Positions 44,615-52,054 of a DNA stretch of 64,000 nucleotides are shown here, in pieces. Each line of letters opens with the position of its first letter. Position 1 is the first letter of the stretch. The stretch comes from Actinotalea subterranea (GTDB taxonomy: Bacteria > Actinomycetota > Actinomycetes > Actinomycetales > Cellulomonadaceae): assembly GCF_008364845.1 (NCBI RefSeq), contig NZ_VTTP01000008.1, forward strand, positions 1-64,000. Direction: 5' to 3'. Under the pieces are notes generated by a model that saw nothing but the letters and a program-made list of their open reading frames with translations, made no database searches and was not told the origin of the DNA. Both the position numbers and the translations under genes were made by a program.

Positions 44615-44968
44615 ATGCCCGCACCGTCACGTGCCACGTGGTTCCGTCCGCTGGTCGGCGTCGCGGTCGTCGCGGGTCTCCTCCTGCTGAGCGCGTGCGC
44701 ACCGGGGTTGAACGACGTCGCGACCACGGCGTCCCCCGGCAGCAGCGACCCGGCCGGGTTCTGGTTCGGCCTCTGGCACGGGCTGATCAGCCCGATCACC
44801 TTCATCATCTCGTTGTTCACCGAGACCGTCGGGATCTACGAGGTGCACAACAACGGCGGCTGGTACGACTTCGGTTTCATGATCGGCGTCTCGATGGCCT
44901 TCGGGGGAGCCGCACGCTCCGGTCACGCAGGTCAGAAGCGCGCGACGAGCCGGCGACGCTCCCGCTGA
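44615..44968 (+). CDS. Small membrane lipoprotein, unrecognised
   Basis: A 117-residue protein. The signal peptide GVAVVAGLLLLSAC ends in a lipobox with Cys28. Two further hydrophobic stretches follow (GFWFGLWHGLISPITFIISL and WYDFGFMIGVSMAFGG), separated by FTETVGIYEVHNNGG, and the tail is basic (KRATSRRRSR). I do not know a function; short proteins with the EVHNNGGWYDFGF pattern are, as I recall, scattered in actinobacteria and other bacteria. ATG 44615 follows GGAGG at nine bases. It sits between two repeat-rich intergenic regions. Confidence 0.75.
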   Translation: MPAPSRATWFRPLVGVAVVAGLLLLSACAPGLNDVATTASPGSSDPAGFWFGLWHGLISPITFIISLFTETVGIYEVHNNGGWYDFGFMIGVSMAFGGAARSGHAGQKRATSRRRSR

Positions 44969-45004
44969 GGCTGCCCGCACGGAGCGAACCGCGCCCGCCT
45001 GGCG

Positions 45005-45175
45005 CCCACGTGCCGATCGAGCGCGCACGCACGGAGCGGGCCCCGGCCACCGCACGTGCGTGGGGCCGCTCCGCCCGGCACCCACGTGCCGACCGCGCAC
45101 GCACGCACGGCGCGGGCCCTGGCCGCCGTACGTGCGGCGGGGGCCGCTCCGCCGGGCACCCACACGCTGACCGGG
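45005..45175. repeat. 76-78-bp tandem repeats, two copies plus a partial
   Basis: Unit 1 runs 45005-45080 and unit 2 45081-45158; a partial third starts at 45159 and decays by about 45175. Each begins CCCACGTGCC and contains GCGCACGCACGG, a GGCCCC/GGGGCC-type self-complementary core and GGGGCCGCTCCGCC at its end. A weak partial copy may also precede unit 1. Each unit can form a hairpin. There are no spacers, so it is not a CRISPR. Confidence 0.7.
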
Positions 45176-45237
45176 CGCGACGTCGTCGGGCAGGGTCCAC
45201 AGGTGGACACGGCGTCGGACCCGCGCCGGGCGCTGGG

Positions 45238-45243
45238 TACGCT
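45238..45243 (+). promoter_or_regulatory. Candidate -10 box for purSQ
   Basis: TACGCT at 45238-45243 would give a leader of about 50 bases ending in a GGAG ribosome site before the purS GTG. No -35 box is clear, and no PurR-like operator was recognised. Confidence 0.35.
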
Positions 45244-45300
45244 GGCCTCCGGGCACTCGCCCCCGCAGCCGCCGCAACTCCGATCACCCTGGAGCACTCC

Positions 45301-45558
45301 GTGGGACGTGTCGTCGTCGATGTGATGCCGAAGCCCGAGATCCTCGACCCGCAGGGCAAGGCCGTCGCGGCCGCCCTGCCGCGGCTCGGGTTCACGGGCT
45401 TCACCGGGGTGCGTCAGGGCAAGCGGTTCGAGCTCGAGGTCGACGGTGACGTCACCGAGGAGGTGCTCGAGGCCGCTCGGCGCGCCGCGGAGACGCTGCT
45501 GTCGAACCCCGTGATCGAGGACGTGATCCGCGTCGCCGACGCGCAGGACCGGGCGTGA
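45301..45558 (+). CDS. purS: FGAM synthase subunit PurS
   Basis: A 85-residue small subunit of formylglycinamidine synthase. [21 protein letters not shown], then [21 protein letters not shown] and the closing [11 protein letters not shown] are the family core. PurS bridges PurQ and PurL so that ammonia can be passed to formyl-GAR in purine step 4. The GTG at 45301 follows GGAG at six bases; in-frame codons upstream are in repeat DNA. It overlaps purQ by four bases. purL is not in the window. Confidence 0.95.
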   Translation: MGRVVVDVMPKPEILDPQGKAVAAALPRLGFTGFTGVRQGKRFELEVDGDVTEEVLEAARRAAETLLSNPVIEDVIRVADAQDRA

Positions 45559-46298
45559 CCGCCGTGACCGCGGACCGCGCCCAGCCGGCGACGGGCGCGG
45601 CGGGCGCGCGCATCGGCGTCGTCACGTTCCCGGGCACGCTCGACGACCGCGACGCCGCACGCGCGGTCCGCCTCGCCGGAGCCACGCCCGTGCCGCTGTG
45701 GCACGCGGACGCGGACCTGCAGGGTGTGGACGCCGTCGTCCTGCCCGGCGGGTTCTCCTACGGCGACTACCTGCGCGCCGGTGCCATCAGCCGGTTCGCG
45801 CCGGTCATGGACGTGCTCGTCGACGCCGCGCGCGGCGGCCTGCCGGTGCTGGGGATCTGCAACGGCTTCCAGGTGCTGTGCGAGGCCCACCTGCTGCCCG
45901 GTGCCATGATCAAGAACGATCACCGGACGTTCATCTGCCGCGAGCAGGTCCTCACCGTCGAGAACATCGACACCGTGTGGACGCGCGACTACCAGGCGGG
46001 TGAGCAGATCACGATCCCGCTGAAGAACCAGGACGGCCAGTACGTCGCCGACCCGCACGTGCTCGACGAGCTCGAGGCCGAGGGGCGCGTCGTGTTCCGC
46101 TACGCGGGCTGGAACCCGAACGGGTCGCGGCGCGACATCGCAGGCATCACGAACGCGGCGGGCAACGTGGTGGGCCTCATGCCTCACCCGGAGCACGCCG
46201 TGGAGTCGGGCTTCGGGCCCGACGGCGCCCGTGGCCCGCGCACGGGGACGGACGGGCTGCGGTTCTTCACGTCGGTGATCAGCACCCTCGTCGGCTGA
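45555..46298 (+). CDS. purQ: FGAM synthase glutaminase subunit PurQ
   Basis: A 247-residue class I glutamine amidotransferase. The nucleophile is Cys102 in [10 protein letters not shown]; the His-Glu pair is in MPHPEHAVE near the C-terminus. [18 protein letters not shown] and [15 protein letters not shown] are typical of PurQ. It supplies ammonia from glutamine to PurL. The GTG start overlaps the purS stop (GTGA). About 12 extra N-terminal residues precede the usual start. The GNAT-kinase gene follows by seven bases, so it may be in the same transcript. Confidence 0.95.
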   Translation: MTAVTADRAQPATGAAGARIGVVTFPGTLDDRDAARAVRLAGATPVPLWHADADLQGVDAVVLPGGFSYGDYLRAGAISRFAPVMDVLVDAARGGLPVLGICNGFQVLCEAHLLPGAMIKNDHRTFICREQVLTVENIDTVWTRDYQAGEQITIPLKNQDGQYVADPHVLDELEAEGRVVFRYAGWNPNGSRRDIAGITNAAGNVVGLMPHPEHAVESGFGPDGARGPRTGTDGLRFFTSVISTLVG

Positions 46299-46305
46299 CA
46301 CGTCG

Positions 46306-47373
46306 GTGGACCAGAGCCTCGAGGGCGGTCCCGGCATCGTCGCCGGAGTCGTTCCCCCTCCCGCAGCCGCAGCGGCGGGTGATGCAGCTGCGCCCCGGGT
46401 CGAGCTGCGCCAGGTCGGTTGGGACGACGCCGACGCCGAGGTGCTGCGGGTCGAGCAGCAGGCTGAGCTCGCCGAGATGTACGACGGCGAGGGCGACATC
46501 GAGCCCGAGCTGCCGCGGGACGAGATGGTCGCGACGGTGCTCGTCACGGTCGACGGCGAGGTCGCCGGGTGCGGCTCGCTGCGGGACGCCGCGCGGTACG
46601 GCGAGGGGTACGGCGAGCTCAAGCGCATGTTCGTGCGACCGGCGTTCCGTCGGCGTGGGCTCTCGCGCTTGGTCGTCACCGAGCTCGAGGCGATCGCCCG
46701 CGCCGCGGGGTACGTGCGGCTCATCCTCGAGACCGGGGTGCGGCAGCAGCAGGCCATCGGCCTGTACCGGTCCTGCGGGTACCGGCGCATCCCCAGCTAC
46801 GGCCCGTACGAGTTCGAGGAGCACTCGGTCTGCTACGGGCGCTGGCTGCGCGGCGTCGGCATGCGTGTCCTCGTGGTCAGCGGGACAGTCGGCGCGGGCA
46901 AGACGACGATCGCGGCCGAGGTCGCTGCGGCCCTCGAGTCGCGCGACGTGCCGCACGCGTGGATCGACGTCGACACGGTGTGCCAGGTGTGGCCGCGCAC
47001 GTCCGAGGACCCGTTCGCGCAGCAGCTCGTCTTCGAGAACCTGGGCGCGATCGCACCGAACCTGGCGCGGCACGGGTACCGCCACGTGGTGCTTGCGCGG
47101 GTCGTCGAGGACGTGGCCGACCGGGAGCGCTACGAGGTCGCGTTCGACGGCGCCGAGGTCTCGGTCGTACGGCTGACCGCGACGGAGGCGACGCGGCTGG
47201 CCCGGCTGGAGCGCCGGGAGCAGGTCGACCGCTGGCGAGCCTGGCACCAGGCCCGGACCGTCGAGCTCGACCGCGTCCTGTCGGCAGCCGGCATCGAGGA
47301 CGCGGTGGTCGAGAACGAGGGCCGCGCGCCGCAGGAGGTCGCCGCCCAGGTGCTCGCCGAGATCGGCTGGTAG
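46306..47373 (+). CDS. GNAT acetyltransferase fused to a P-loop kinase-like domain
   Basis: A 355-residue two-domain protein. Residues 30-182 are a GNAT domain with the acetyl-CoA loop RRRGLSRLVVTELEAIA and the end motif LYRSCGYRRIPSYGPY. Residues 186-355 are a separate P-loop domain: MRVLVVSGTVGAGKTT has Walker A GTVGAGKT at 193-200, and a later Arg-rich lid (LARLERREQVDRWR) resembles nucleotide/nucleoside kinase-like ATPases. There is no stop or frame shift between the domains. An internal ATG at 46861 could also start the kinase alone. Substrates are unknown. It is seven bases after purQ. Confidence 0.82.
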   Translation: MDQSLEGGPGIVAGVVPPPAAAAAGDAAAPRVELRQVGWDDADAEVLRVEQQAELAEMYDGEGDIEPELPRDEMVATVLVTVDGEVAGCGSLRDAARYGEGYGELKRMFVRPAFRRRGLSRLVVTELEAIARAAGYVRLILETGVRQQQAIGLYRSCGYRRIPSYGPYEFEEHSVCYGRWLRGVGMRVLVVSGTVGAGKTTIAAEVAAALESRDVPHAWIDVDTVCQVWPRTSEDPFAQQLVFENLGAIAPNLARHGYRHVVLARVVEDVADRERYEVAFDGAEVSVVRLTATEATRLARLERREQVDRWRAWHQARTVELDRVLSAAGIEDAVVENEGRAPQEVAAQVLAEIGW

Positions 47374-47395
47374 GCCCCCGCGCCCGAGGGCGCCG

Positions 47396-47830
47396 TCAGA
47401 TCGTCACGGCCCCGTCGGCGGCGACGCTCCACGACGGGTTGAAGGCGACCTCCCACAGGGTCCCTGCGGGGTCGGCGAAGTAGCCGTGGTACCCGCCCCA
47501 CTCGGCCCGACGGGCCTCCTTGACGAGGCGGCCACCGGCGCGGACGGCATCGGCGAGGGCGGTGTCCACCTCGGCCTCCGACCCGACGTTGTGCGCGAGG
47601 GTGACGCCCGCGGGGGCGGCTGCGGGCACTGCGGTGCCGTCCGGGTCGACGTCGCGCGCGAGCGCCGCCGCGCCGAACAGGGACAGCGCGAGCCCGTGCC
47701 CGACCTGGAGGAACACCACCTCTCCGGGCACCTCGAACAGGGGCTGCCACCCGAGGCCGTCGACGTAGAAGGCGCGGGCCCGGGCGACGTCGGGCACGCC
47801 GAGCGTGATGAGCGAGAGTCGAGGTTCCAT
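47396..47830 (-). CDS. VOC-superfamily (glyoxalase-like) protein
   Basis: A 144-residue protein with the paired beta-alpha-beta-beta-beta units of the vicinal-oxygen-chelate fold. The N-terminal LSLITLGVPDVARARAFYVDGLGW and the closing GGYHGYFADPAGTLWEVAFNPSW are characteristic. Members include glyoxalases, dioxygenases and antibiotic-binding proteins; the activity cannot be named. ATG 47830 has TAGCGT seven bases upstream; longer in-frame starts run into repeat DNA. It is convergent with the GNAT-kinase gene. Confidence 0.88.
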   Translation of the reverse strand: MEPRLSLITLGVPDVARARAFYVDGLGWQPLFEVPGEVVFLQVGHGLALSLFGAAALARDVDPDGTAVPAAAPAGVTLAHNVGSEAEVDTALADAVRAGGRLVKEARRAEWGGYHGYFADPAGTLWEVAFNPSWSVAADGAVTI

Positions 47831-47837
47831 GCCCCGC

Positions 47838-47843
47838 ACGCTA
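47838..47843 (-). promoter_or_regulatory. Leaderless -10 box for the VOC gene
   Basis: TAGCGT on the minus strand ends seven bases before the ATG at 47830, with no ribosome site. Confidence 0.45.
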
Positions 47844-47929
47844 ACCACCCCCACCGACACGCCCGCCCCAGCCGTGGAGCGCACGACCGGGCGCCCACTA
47901 CCCGTCCCGGCCGCGGAGCTGACCACCCG

Positions 47930-48002
47930 GCGCTGAGGTCGGACTCTCGCGCTGAGGTCGACCCTCCGGATGCCCGACCTCGGCACGAGCTACCGACCTC
48001 GG
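47930..48002. repeat. Third copy of the 73-bp palindromic element
   Basis: GCGCTGAGGTCGG starts a 73-bp stretch that aligns along its length with the two copies at 44281 and 44406, at roughly 75-80 percent by eye. GAGGTCG occurs twice and CCGACCTCGG twice. It again lies in intergenic DNA, between the VOC gene promoter and the 3' end of the MaoC gene. Confidence 0.7.
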
Positions 48003-48020
48003 CGACGTCGGGGACGCCAG

Positions 48021-48047
48021 CGACCTCAGCGACCTCAGCGACGTCAG
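48021..48047. repeat. Three 9-bp tandem repeats at the MaoC stop codon
   Basis: CGACCTCAG, CGACCTCAG and CGACGTCAG follow each other directly. The stop codon of the MaoC gene (48046-48044 on the minus strand) lies inside the third repeat. The sequence is related to the CCGACCTC arms of the nearby 73-bp element. Confidence 0.6.
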
Positions 48048-49213
48048 CGAGGCGGCGTGACCGAGCCCGTGAGGTGTCGGCGGCCGCGGCCGTCCCAGGC
48101 GTCGTAGCGCCAGACGTCGCCCTCACGGGCCACGCGGACGTTGACGTTCGACGGCAGCAGCACGGGCTTGGCGAACGTGACGTCCCACGTGAACGCCTCG
48201 CCGCGAGCCGCGGGGCCGATGTCGGCGAGCGCGCGGGACGCCGTGTACATCCCGTGCGCGATGGCGCGGGGGAACCCGAACGCCTTGGCCGTCAGCGCGG
48301 ACATGTGGATCGGGTTCCGGTCACCGGACACGGCCGCGTAGGCCCGCCCGACGCCGCCACCGAGCGCCCAGCGTCCCGTCGGCAGCGGCGGCTCCCACTC
48401 CGCTCGCAGGTCCGGGGCGCCGGCGTTCTGAGGCGCCCTGCCGTTGTGCGCGCTGCTGCCCGTTGCCGCGGCGTCCACCCCGACGTCGTGCCCGCCACCG
48501 CGCACCCCGGCGAGTCGGACGCCCTTCGCGAGGTACGTCGAGATGCCGCGCCACACGTGCTCCCCGCCGACGCTGACGTCGGCGACGACCTCCACGGTGA
48601 CGCCGGCCCGGTGGGCGCGCAGGTCACGGGCGTGCGCGTCGATGTCCAGTCGTTCACCGAGGCGCACCGCCCGCCGCTGCTCGACGCGGTTCGCGACGTG
48701 CACGAGCCCGAGGAGGCCGAGCGGGAAGTCCGGGCGGACCATGACCGCGGTCGCCACCGGGAAGGCCACGACGTGCACGAACCCGGCCGGCAGCGCATCC
48801 GCGCCGGGCTCGCCCAGCAGGTGCTGGTAGGCCGTGAGGTGGTCGGCGTGGGGTCGGACGTCTCGCACGACGACGTGCGTGTCCGGCAGGTCGCCCGCGC
48901 GCACGGTCGTGCGGCGGGTCGCGGCCGCGCGTGCCGAGCCGGCGAGCCCGCGCGCGTAGAGGCCGCCGAGGGCCGGGACGGTCGCGAGCTCGACCGCGGG
49001 CTCGTCCGGCGCGGGGGCGTCGGGCATACCAGCGGCATGGGCCAGGCCGGGGACGTCGGGTACGGGGACGGCGGGCACGCCGTCGTCAGGCACGGACGCG
49101 CCGTCGTCGGGCACGCCTTCGCCGGGCATCCCGGGCACGGCCCCGCCGCGTGCGCCGTCGTCGGGCACGGGCGCACCGCCGCTCCGACCCACCCCCGCGT
49201 TGTCGGAGCTCAT
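48044..49213 (-). CDS. MaoC-type hotdog dehydratase (HtdX-like)
   Basis: A 389-residue protein. After a long Pro/Asp/Gly-rich N-terminus (about 1-65, repeated VPDDG units) come two hotdog halves. The second holds the hydratase motif SGDRNPIHMSALTAKAFGFP and the RAIAHGM segment, with the expected catalytic Asp and His. It probably hydrates enoyl-CoA or dehydrates 3-hydroxyacyl-CoA. It overlaps the FabG4-like gene by four bases and matches the gene order of mycobacterial htdX-fabG4-fadA2. The N-terminal extension and the Ala/Gly-rich linker near residues 250-270 are longer than usual. Confidence 0.87.
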   Translation of the reverse strand: MSSDNAGVGRSGGAPVPDDGARGGAVPGMPGEGVPDDGASVPDDGVPAVPVPDVPGLAHAAGMPDAPAPDEPAVELATVPALGGLYARGLAGSARAAATRRTTVRAGDLPDTHVVVRDVRPHADHLTAYQHLLGEPGADALPAGFVHVVAFPVATAVMVRPDFPLGLLGLVHVANRVEQRRAVRLGERLDIDAHARDLRAHRAGVTVEVVADVSVGGEHVWRGISTYLAKGVRLAGVRGGGHDVGVDAAATGSSAHNGRAPQNAGAPDLRAEWEPPLPTGRWALGGGVGRAYAAVSGDRNPIHMSALTAKAFGFPRAIAHGMYTASRALADIGPAARGEAFTWDVTFAKPVLLPSNVNVRVAREGDVWRYDAWDGRGRRHLTGSVTPPR

Positions 49214-50553
49214 GCCCCGACCATGTTCTGCCCGCACACGCGCACGACCTGCCCGTTGATGCCGCCCGCCTGGGGCGACGCGAGGAACGCGATGGTCTCG
49301 GCGACGTCGATCGGCTGCCCGCCCTGCTGGAGCGAGTTGAGCCGGCGGGCGACCTCGCGCGTCGCGAACGGGATGCGCGCGGTCATGTCGGTCTCGATGA
49401 AGCCGGGTGCGACGGCGTTGATGGTGCCCCCGGCGGACGCGAGTGCCGTCGCGGACGCGCGCACCATGCCGATGACCCCGGCCTTGGAAGCGCCGTAGTT
49501 GGTCTGCCCACGGTTCCCGGCGATGCCGCTGGTCGACGCGAGGCCGATGACGCGCGGGGCGGGGCCGAGCGTGCCGGACGCGAGGAGCGCCTCGGTGATC
49601 CGCAGCGGTGCCGTCACGTTGACGGCGAGGACCGGGTCCCACCTCTCGGGCCGCATGTTCACGAGGAGCTTGTCGCGCAGGATCCCGGCGTTGTGGACGA
49701 CGACGTCGAGCCGGCCGTACCGGGCGCTCACGTGCTCGAGCAGGCGCTGCGCGGCGTCGTCGGCCGTGACGTCGAGCTGCAGGGCCGTGCCGCGCACCTC
49801 GTTGGCGACCTTCGCGAGCGCGTCGCCGGCGCCGGGGACGTCGACGACCACGACCGTCGCGCCGTCGCGCGACAGCGTCCGCGCGATGGCCGCGCCGATG
49901 CCGCGTGCGGCGCCCGTGACGACCGCGACGGTCCCGTCGAGCGGGCGGTCCCAGTCCGCGGGGACCGCGCCCCCGGTGGAGCCGACGTGCACGAGCTGCC
50001 CGTCGACGAACGCGGACCGGCCGGAGAGCAGGAACCGCAGGGCCCCGACCGCCGAGGGCGCGTCGACCCCGACCCCGTCGTCGAGCACGATCCCGTTGCC
50101 GGTGGCCCCCGCGCGCAGCTCCTTGGCGAGCGAGCGCAGCATGCCGTCCACGCCCTGGCGGGCCGCGGCGACGGCGGGTGCGGCGTCGGACGGCGCCCGG
50201 GAGACGGTCACGACCCGACCGCCGGGAGCGAGCGAGCGCAGCACGCCGCCCAGCTCGAGCATGGGCGCTCCGAGCTCGGCGGGCGCGCCCACCTCGGTGA
50301 GCACCACGACGACGGCGCCGTACCGGTCGTCGCCACCGTGGCGGCGCACGTCGAGGTCCCAGTCGAGCAGGGTCGCGGCGAGCGCGTCGGCGTCCTTGCC
50401 GGACGCGGCGTCGGCGAGGACGAGCACGGGCCCCGGCACGAGCGGGGCGCCGGGGCTGTGGCGGCGCAGCACGGCGGGGCGCGGCAGGCCCAGCTGCTTG
50501 GCGAGCTTCTTCGTGAACCCCGAGTTGACGAGGTTCAGGTACGTGTCGGTCAC
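49210..50553 (-). CDS. 3-oxoacyl-(ACP/CoA) reductase, FabG4-like
   Basis: A 447-residue two-domain SDR. The N-terminal 200 residues are a degenerate flavodoxin/Rossmann-like domain (VLVLADAASGKDAD). The C-terminal SDR has TGAARGIGAAIA for cofactor, NAG, the Ser in LASTSGIAG, and NYGASKAG as the Tyr-Lys pair. This layout is that of high-molecular-weight FabG (FabG4, Rv0242c in mycobacteria), which reduces 3-oxoacyl-CoA with NADH. The GTG at 50553 follows GGAGG and overlaps the thiolase stop; the MaoC start overlaps its own stop. Confidence 0.9.
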   Translation of the reverse strand: MTDTYLNLVNSGFTKKLAKQLGLPRPAVLRRHSPGAPLVPGPVLVLADAASGKDADALAATLLDWDLDVRRHGGDDRYGAVVVVLTEVGAPAELGAPMLELGGVLRSLAPGGRVVTVSRAPSDAAPAVAAARQGVDGMLRSLAKELRAGATGNGIVLDDGVGVDAPSAVGALRFLLSGRSAFVDGQLVHVGSTGGAVPADWDRPLDGTVAVVTGAARGIGAAIARTLSRDGATVVVVDVPGAGDALAKVANEVRGTALQLDVTADDAAQRLLEHVSARYGRLDVVVHNAGILRDKLLVNMRPERWDPVLAVNVTAPLRITEALLASGTLGPAPRVIGLASTSGIAGNRGQTNYGASKAGVIGMVRASATALASAGGTINAVAPGFIETDMTARIPFATREVARRLNSLQQGGQPIDVAETIAFLASPQAGGINGQVVRVCGQNMVGA

Positions 50554-51908
50554 GCTGCCTCCAAGATCGCGACGACGCCCTGCCCACCGGCAGCGCAGAC
50601 GGAGATGAGGCCGCGGCCCGAGCCCTTGGCCGCGAGGGCCTTGGCGAGGGACGCGACGATGCGGCCGCCCGTGGCGGCGAACGGGTGGCCCGCGGCGAGC
50701 GACGAGCCGTGGACGTTGAGCTTGGCGCGGTCGATGGACCCGAGGGCGCGGTCGAGGCCGAGGCGCTCGCGGCAGTACTCCTCGCTCTCCCACGCGGCGA
50801 GGTTGCACAGGACGGTCCCCGCGAACGCCTCGTGGATCTCGTAGAAGTCGAAGTCCTGGAGGGTCAGGCCGTTGCGGGCGAGCAGGCGGGGCATCGCGTG
50901 CACGCCGGCCATGAGGAGCCCGTCGCGCCCGTGCACGAAGTCCACGGCGCCGGCCTCGGCGTCGACGACGGTCGCGAGGGGGCGCAGCCCGCGCTGCTCG
51001 GCCCAGTCGTCGCTCGCCAGGAGGACGGTGGACGCGCCGTCGGTCAGCGGCGTCGAGTTGCCCGCGGTCATGGTCGCGGGGGCGCCGAGGCGCTTGCCGA
51101 AGACGGGCTTGAGCGACGCGAGCTTCTCCATGGACGTGTCCGCTCGCAGGTTCGCATCGCGCGTGAGCCCGCGGTACGGCGTCATGAGGTCGTCGAAGAA
51201 CCCGGCCTCGTAGGCGGCCGCGAGGTTGTGGTGGCTCGCGAGGGCGAGCTCGTCCTGGGCCTCGCGCGTGATGGCGAACGCCGCGGTGGTCAGGGCCTGG
51301 TGCTCGCCCATGGATAGCCCCGTGCGCGGCTCGGCGGTGTCGGGGGCCGACGGCGTGAAGTGGCCGGGCCGGATGCGCGTGATGTGCTTGAGCTTCTGCC
51401 CGGTGGTGCGCGCCCGGTTGATGTCGAGGATGACGGCGCGCAGCGGGTCGCTGACGACGATGGGGGCGTCGGACGCGGAGTCGACGCCACCGGCGACGGC
51501 CGAGTCGATCTGGCCGAGGCGGATCTTGTTGGACAGGCCGACGACGGTCTCGAGGCCTGTCGCGCAGGCCTGCTGGAGGTCGTAGGCGGGCGTCTCCGGG
51601 GAGAGCGCCGAGCCGAGGACCGCCTCACGCGTGAGGTTGAAGTCGCGCGAGTGCTTGAGGACGGCACCCGCGGCGACCTCGCCGATGCGCTCGTCGGCGA
51701 GGCCGAAGCGTGCGACGAGCCCGTCGAGGGCTGCGGTGAGCATGTCGAGGTTGGTGGCGCGCGTGTAGGCGCCGCCGGCCCGGGCGAAGGGGATCCGGTT
51801 GCCGCCGACGACGACGGCCCGCCGCGTGGCGGGGGTGCCCGCGGGGCCGGGGGAGTCGGGTGCTCCGCCCGTGGGTGTCGAGCCGGTCGTGCTGCGGGGT
51901 GCCGCCAT
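50550..51908 (-). CDS. Acetyl-CoA C-acyltransferase (thiolase), FadA2-like
   Basis: A 452-residue thiolase. The nucleophile Cys is in DLQQACATGLE, the catalytic His in EIHEAFAG, and the second Cys in ISVCAAGGQG; NVHGSSLAAGHPFAATGGR is the signature. It cleaves 3-oxoacyl-CoA to acetyl-CoA or condenses two acyl units. I chose ATG 51908, which has AGAGGACC upstream; a start at 51932 (MTTREDQAM) is possible. It leads the operon thiolase, FabG4-like, MaoC, all coupled by four-base overlaps. Confidence 0.92.
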   Translation of the reverse strand: MAAPRSTTGSTPTGGAPDSPGPAGTPATRRAVVVGGNRIPFARAGGAYTRATNLDMLTAALDGLVARFGLADERIGEVAAGAVLKHSRDFNLTREAVLGSALSPETPAYDLQQACATGLETVVGLSNKIRLGQIDSAVAGGVDSASDAPIVVSDPLRAVILDINRARTTGQKLKHITRIRPGHFTPSAPDTAEPRTGLSMGEHQALTTAAFAITREAQDELALASHHNLAAAYEAGFFDDLMTPYRGLTRDANLRADTSMEKLASLKPVFGKRLGAPATMTAGNSTPLTDGASTVLLASDDWAEQRGLRPLATVVDAEAGAVDFVHGRDGLLMAGVHAMPRLLARNGLTLQDFDFYEIHEAFAGTVLCNLAAWESEEYCRERLGLDRALGSIDRAKLNVHGSSLAAGHPFAATGGRIVASLAKALAAKGSGRGLISVCAAGGQGVVAILEAA

Positions 51909-52017
51909 GGCCTGGTCCTCTCGCGTCGTCATTGAGCGTGTGATCCGGGGTGGTGCGCTGCGAGCAGGTGCACGACTCGGGACCACGGTCCCGGGTGAGG
52001 CGGCTCGCAGAGTGATA

Positions 52018-52047
52018 GTGCCTGACACGCACAGTACCTGATACCGT
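52018..52047. promoter_or_regulatory. Two palindromes over the divergent TetR/thiolase promoters
   Basis: GTGCCTGACACGCAC (52018-52032) is an imperfect 15-bp palindrome of form GTGCNTG-N-CANGCAC. GTACCTGATAC (52034-52044) is a second, of form GTANCNGNTAC. TACCGT (52042-52047) ends seven bases before the TetR GTG, a leaderless -10 box. The palindromes would occlude that promoter and probably also that of the thiolase operon, so they are likely TetR operators. Confidence 0.55.
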
Positions 52048-52054
52048 CGGTTTC

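Larger units (their letters stand above)
44969..45300. other. Repeat-rich intergenic region upstream of purS
   Basis: No gene is credible in this 332-bp stretch; open frames here are Ala/Arg/Gly-rich shadows. The first two-thirds consist of tandem repeats of about 76-78 bp (45005-45175). The last 100 bp hold the likely purS promoter, with TACGCT at 45238-45243, and a GGAG ribosome site just before the purS GTG. Confidence 0.6.

Noticed and set aside
45005-45175. Tandem repeats considered as a CRISPR array.
   Set aside because: Units abut with no unique spacers, are 76-78 bp long, and there are no cas genes.
44518-45300. An open frame running from 44518 into purS, suggesting a long N-terminal extension.
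   Set aside because: It reads through the lipoprotein gene and tandem repeats in a different frame with Arg/Gly/Ala-rich text. The GTG at 45301 gives the exact PurS length.
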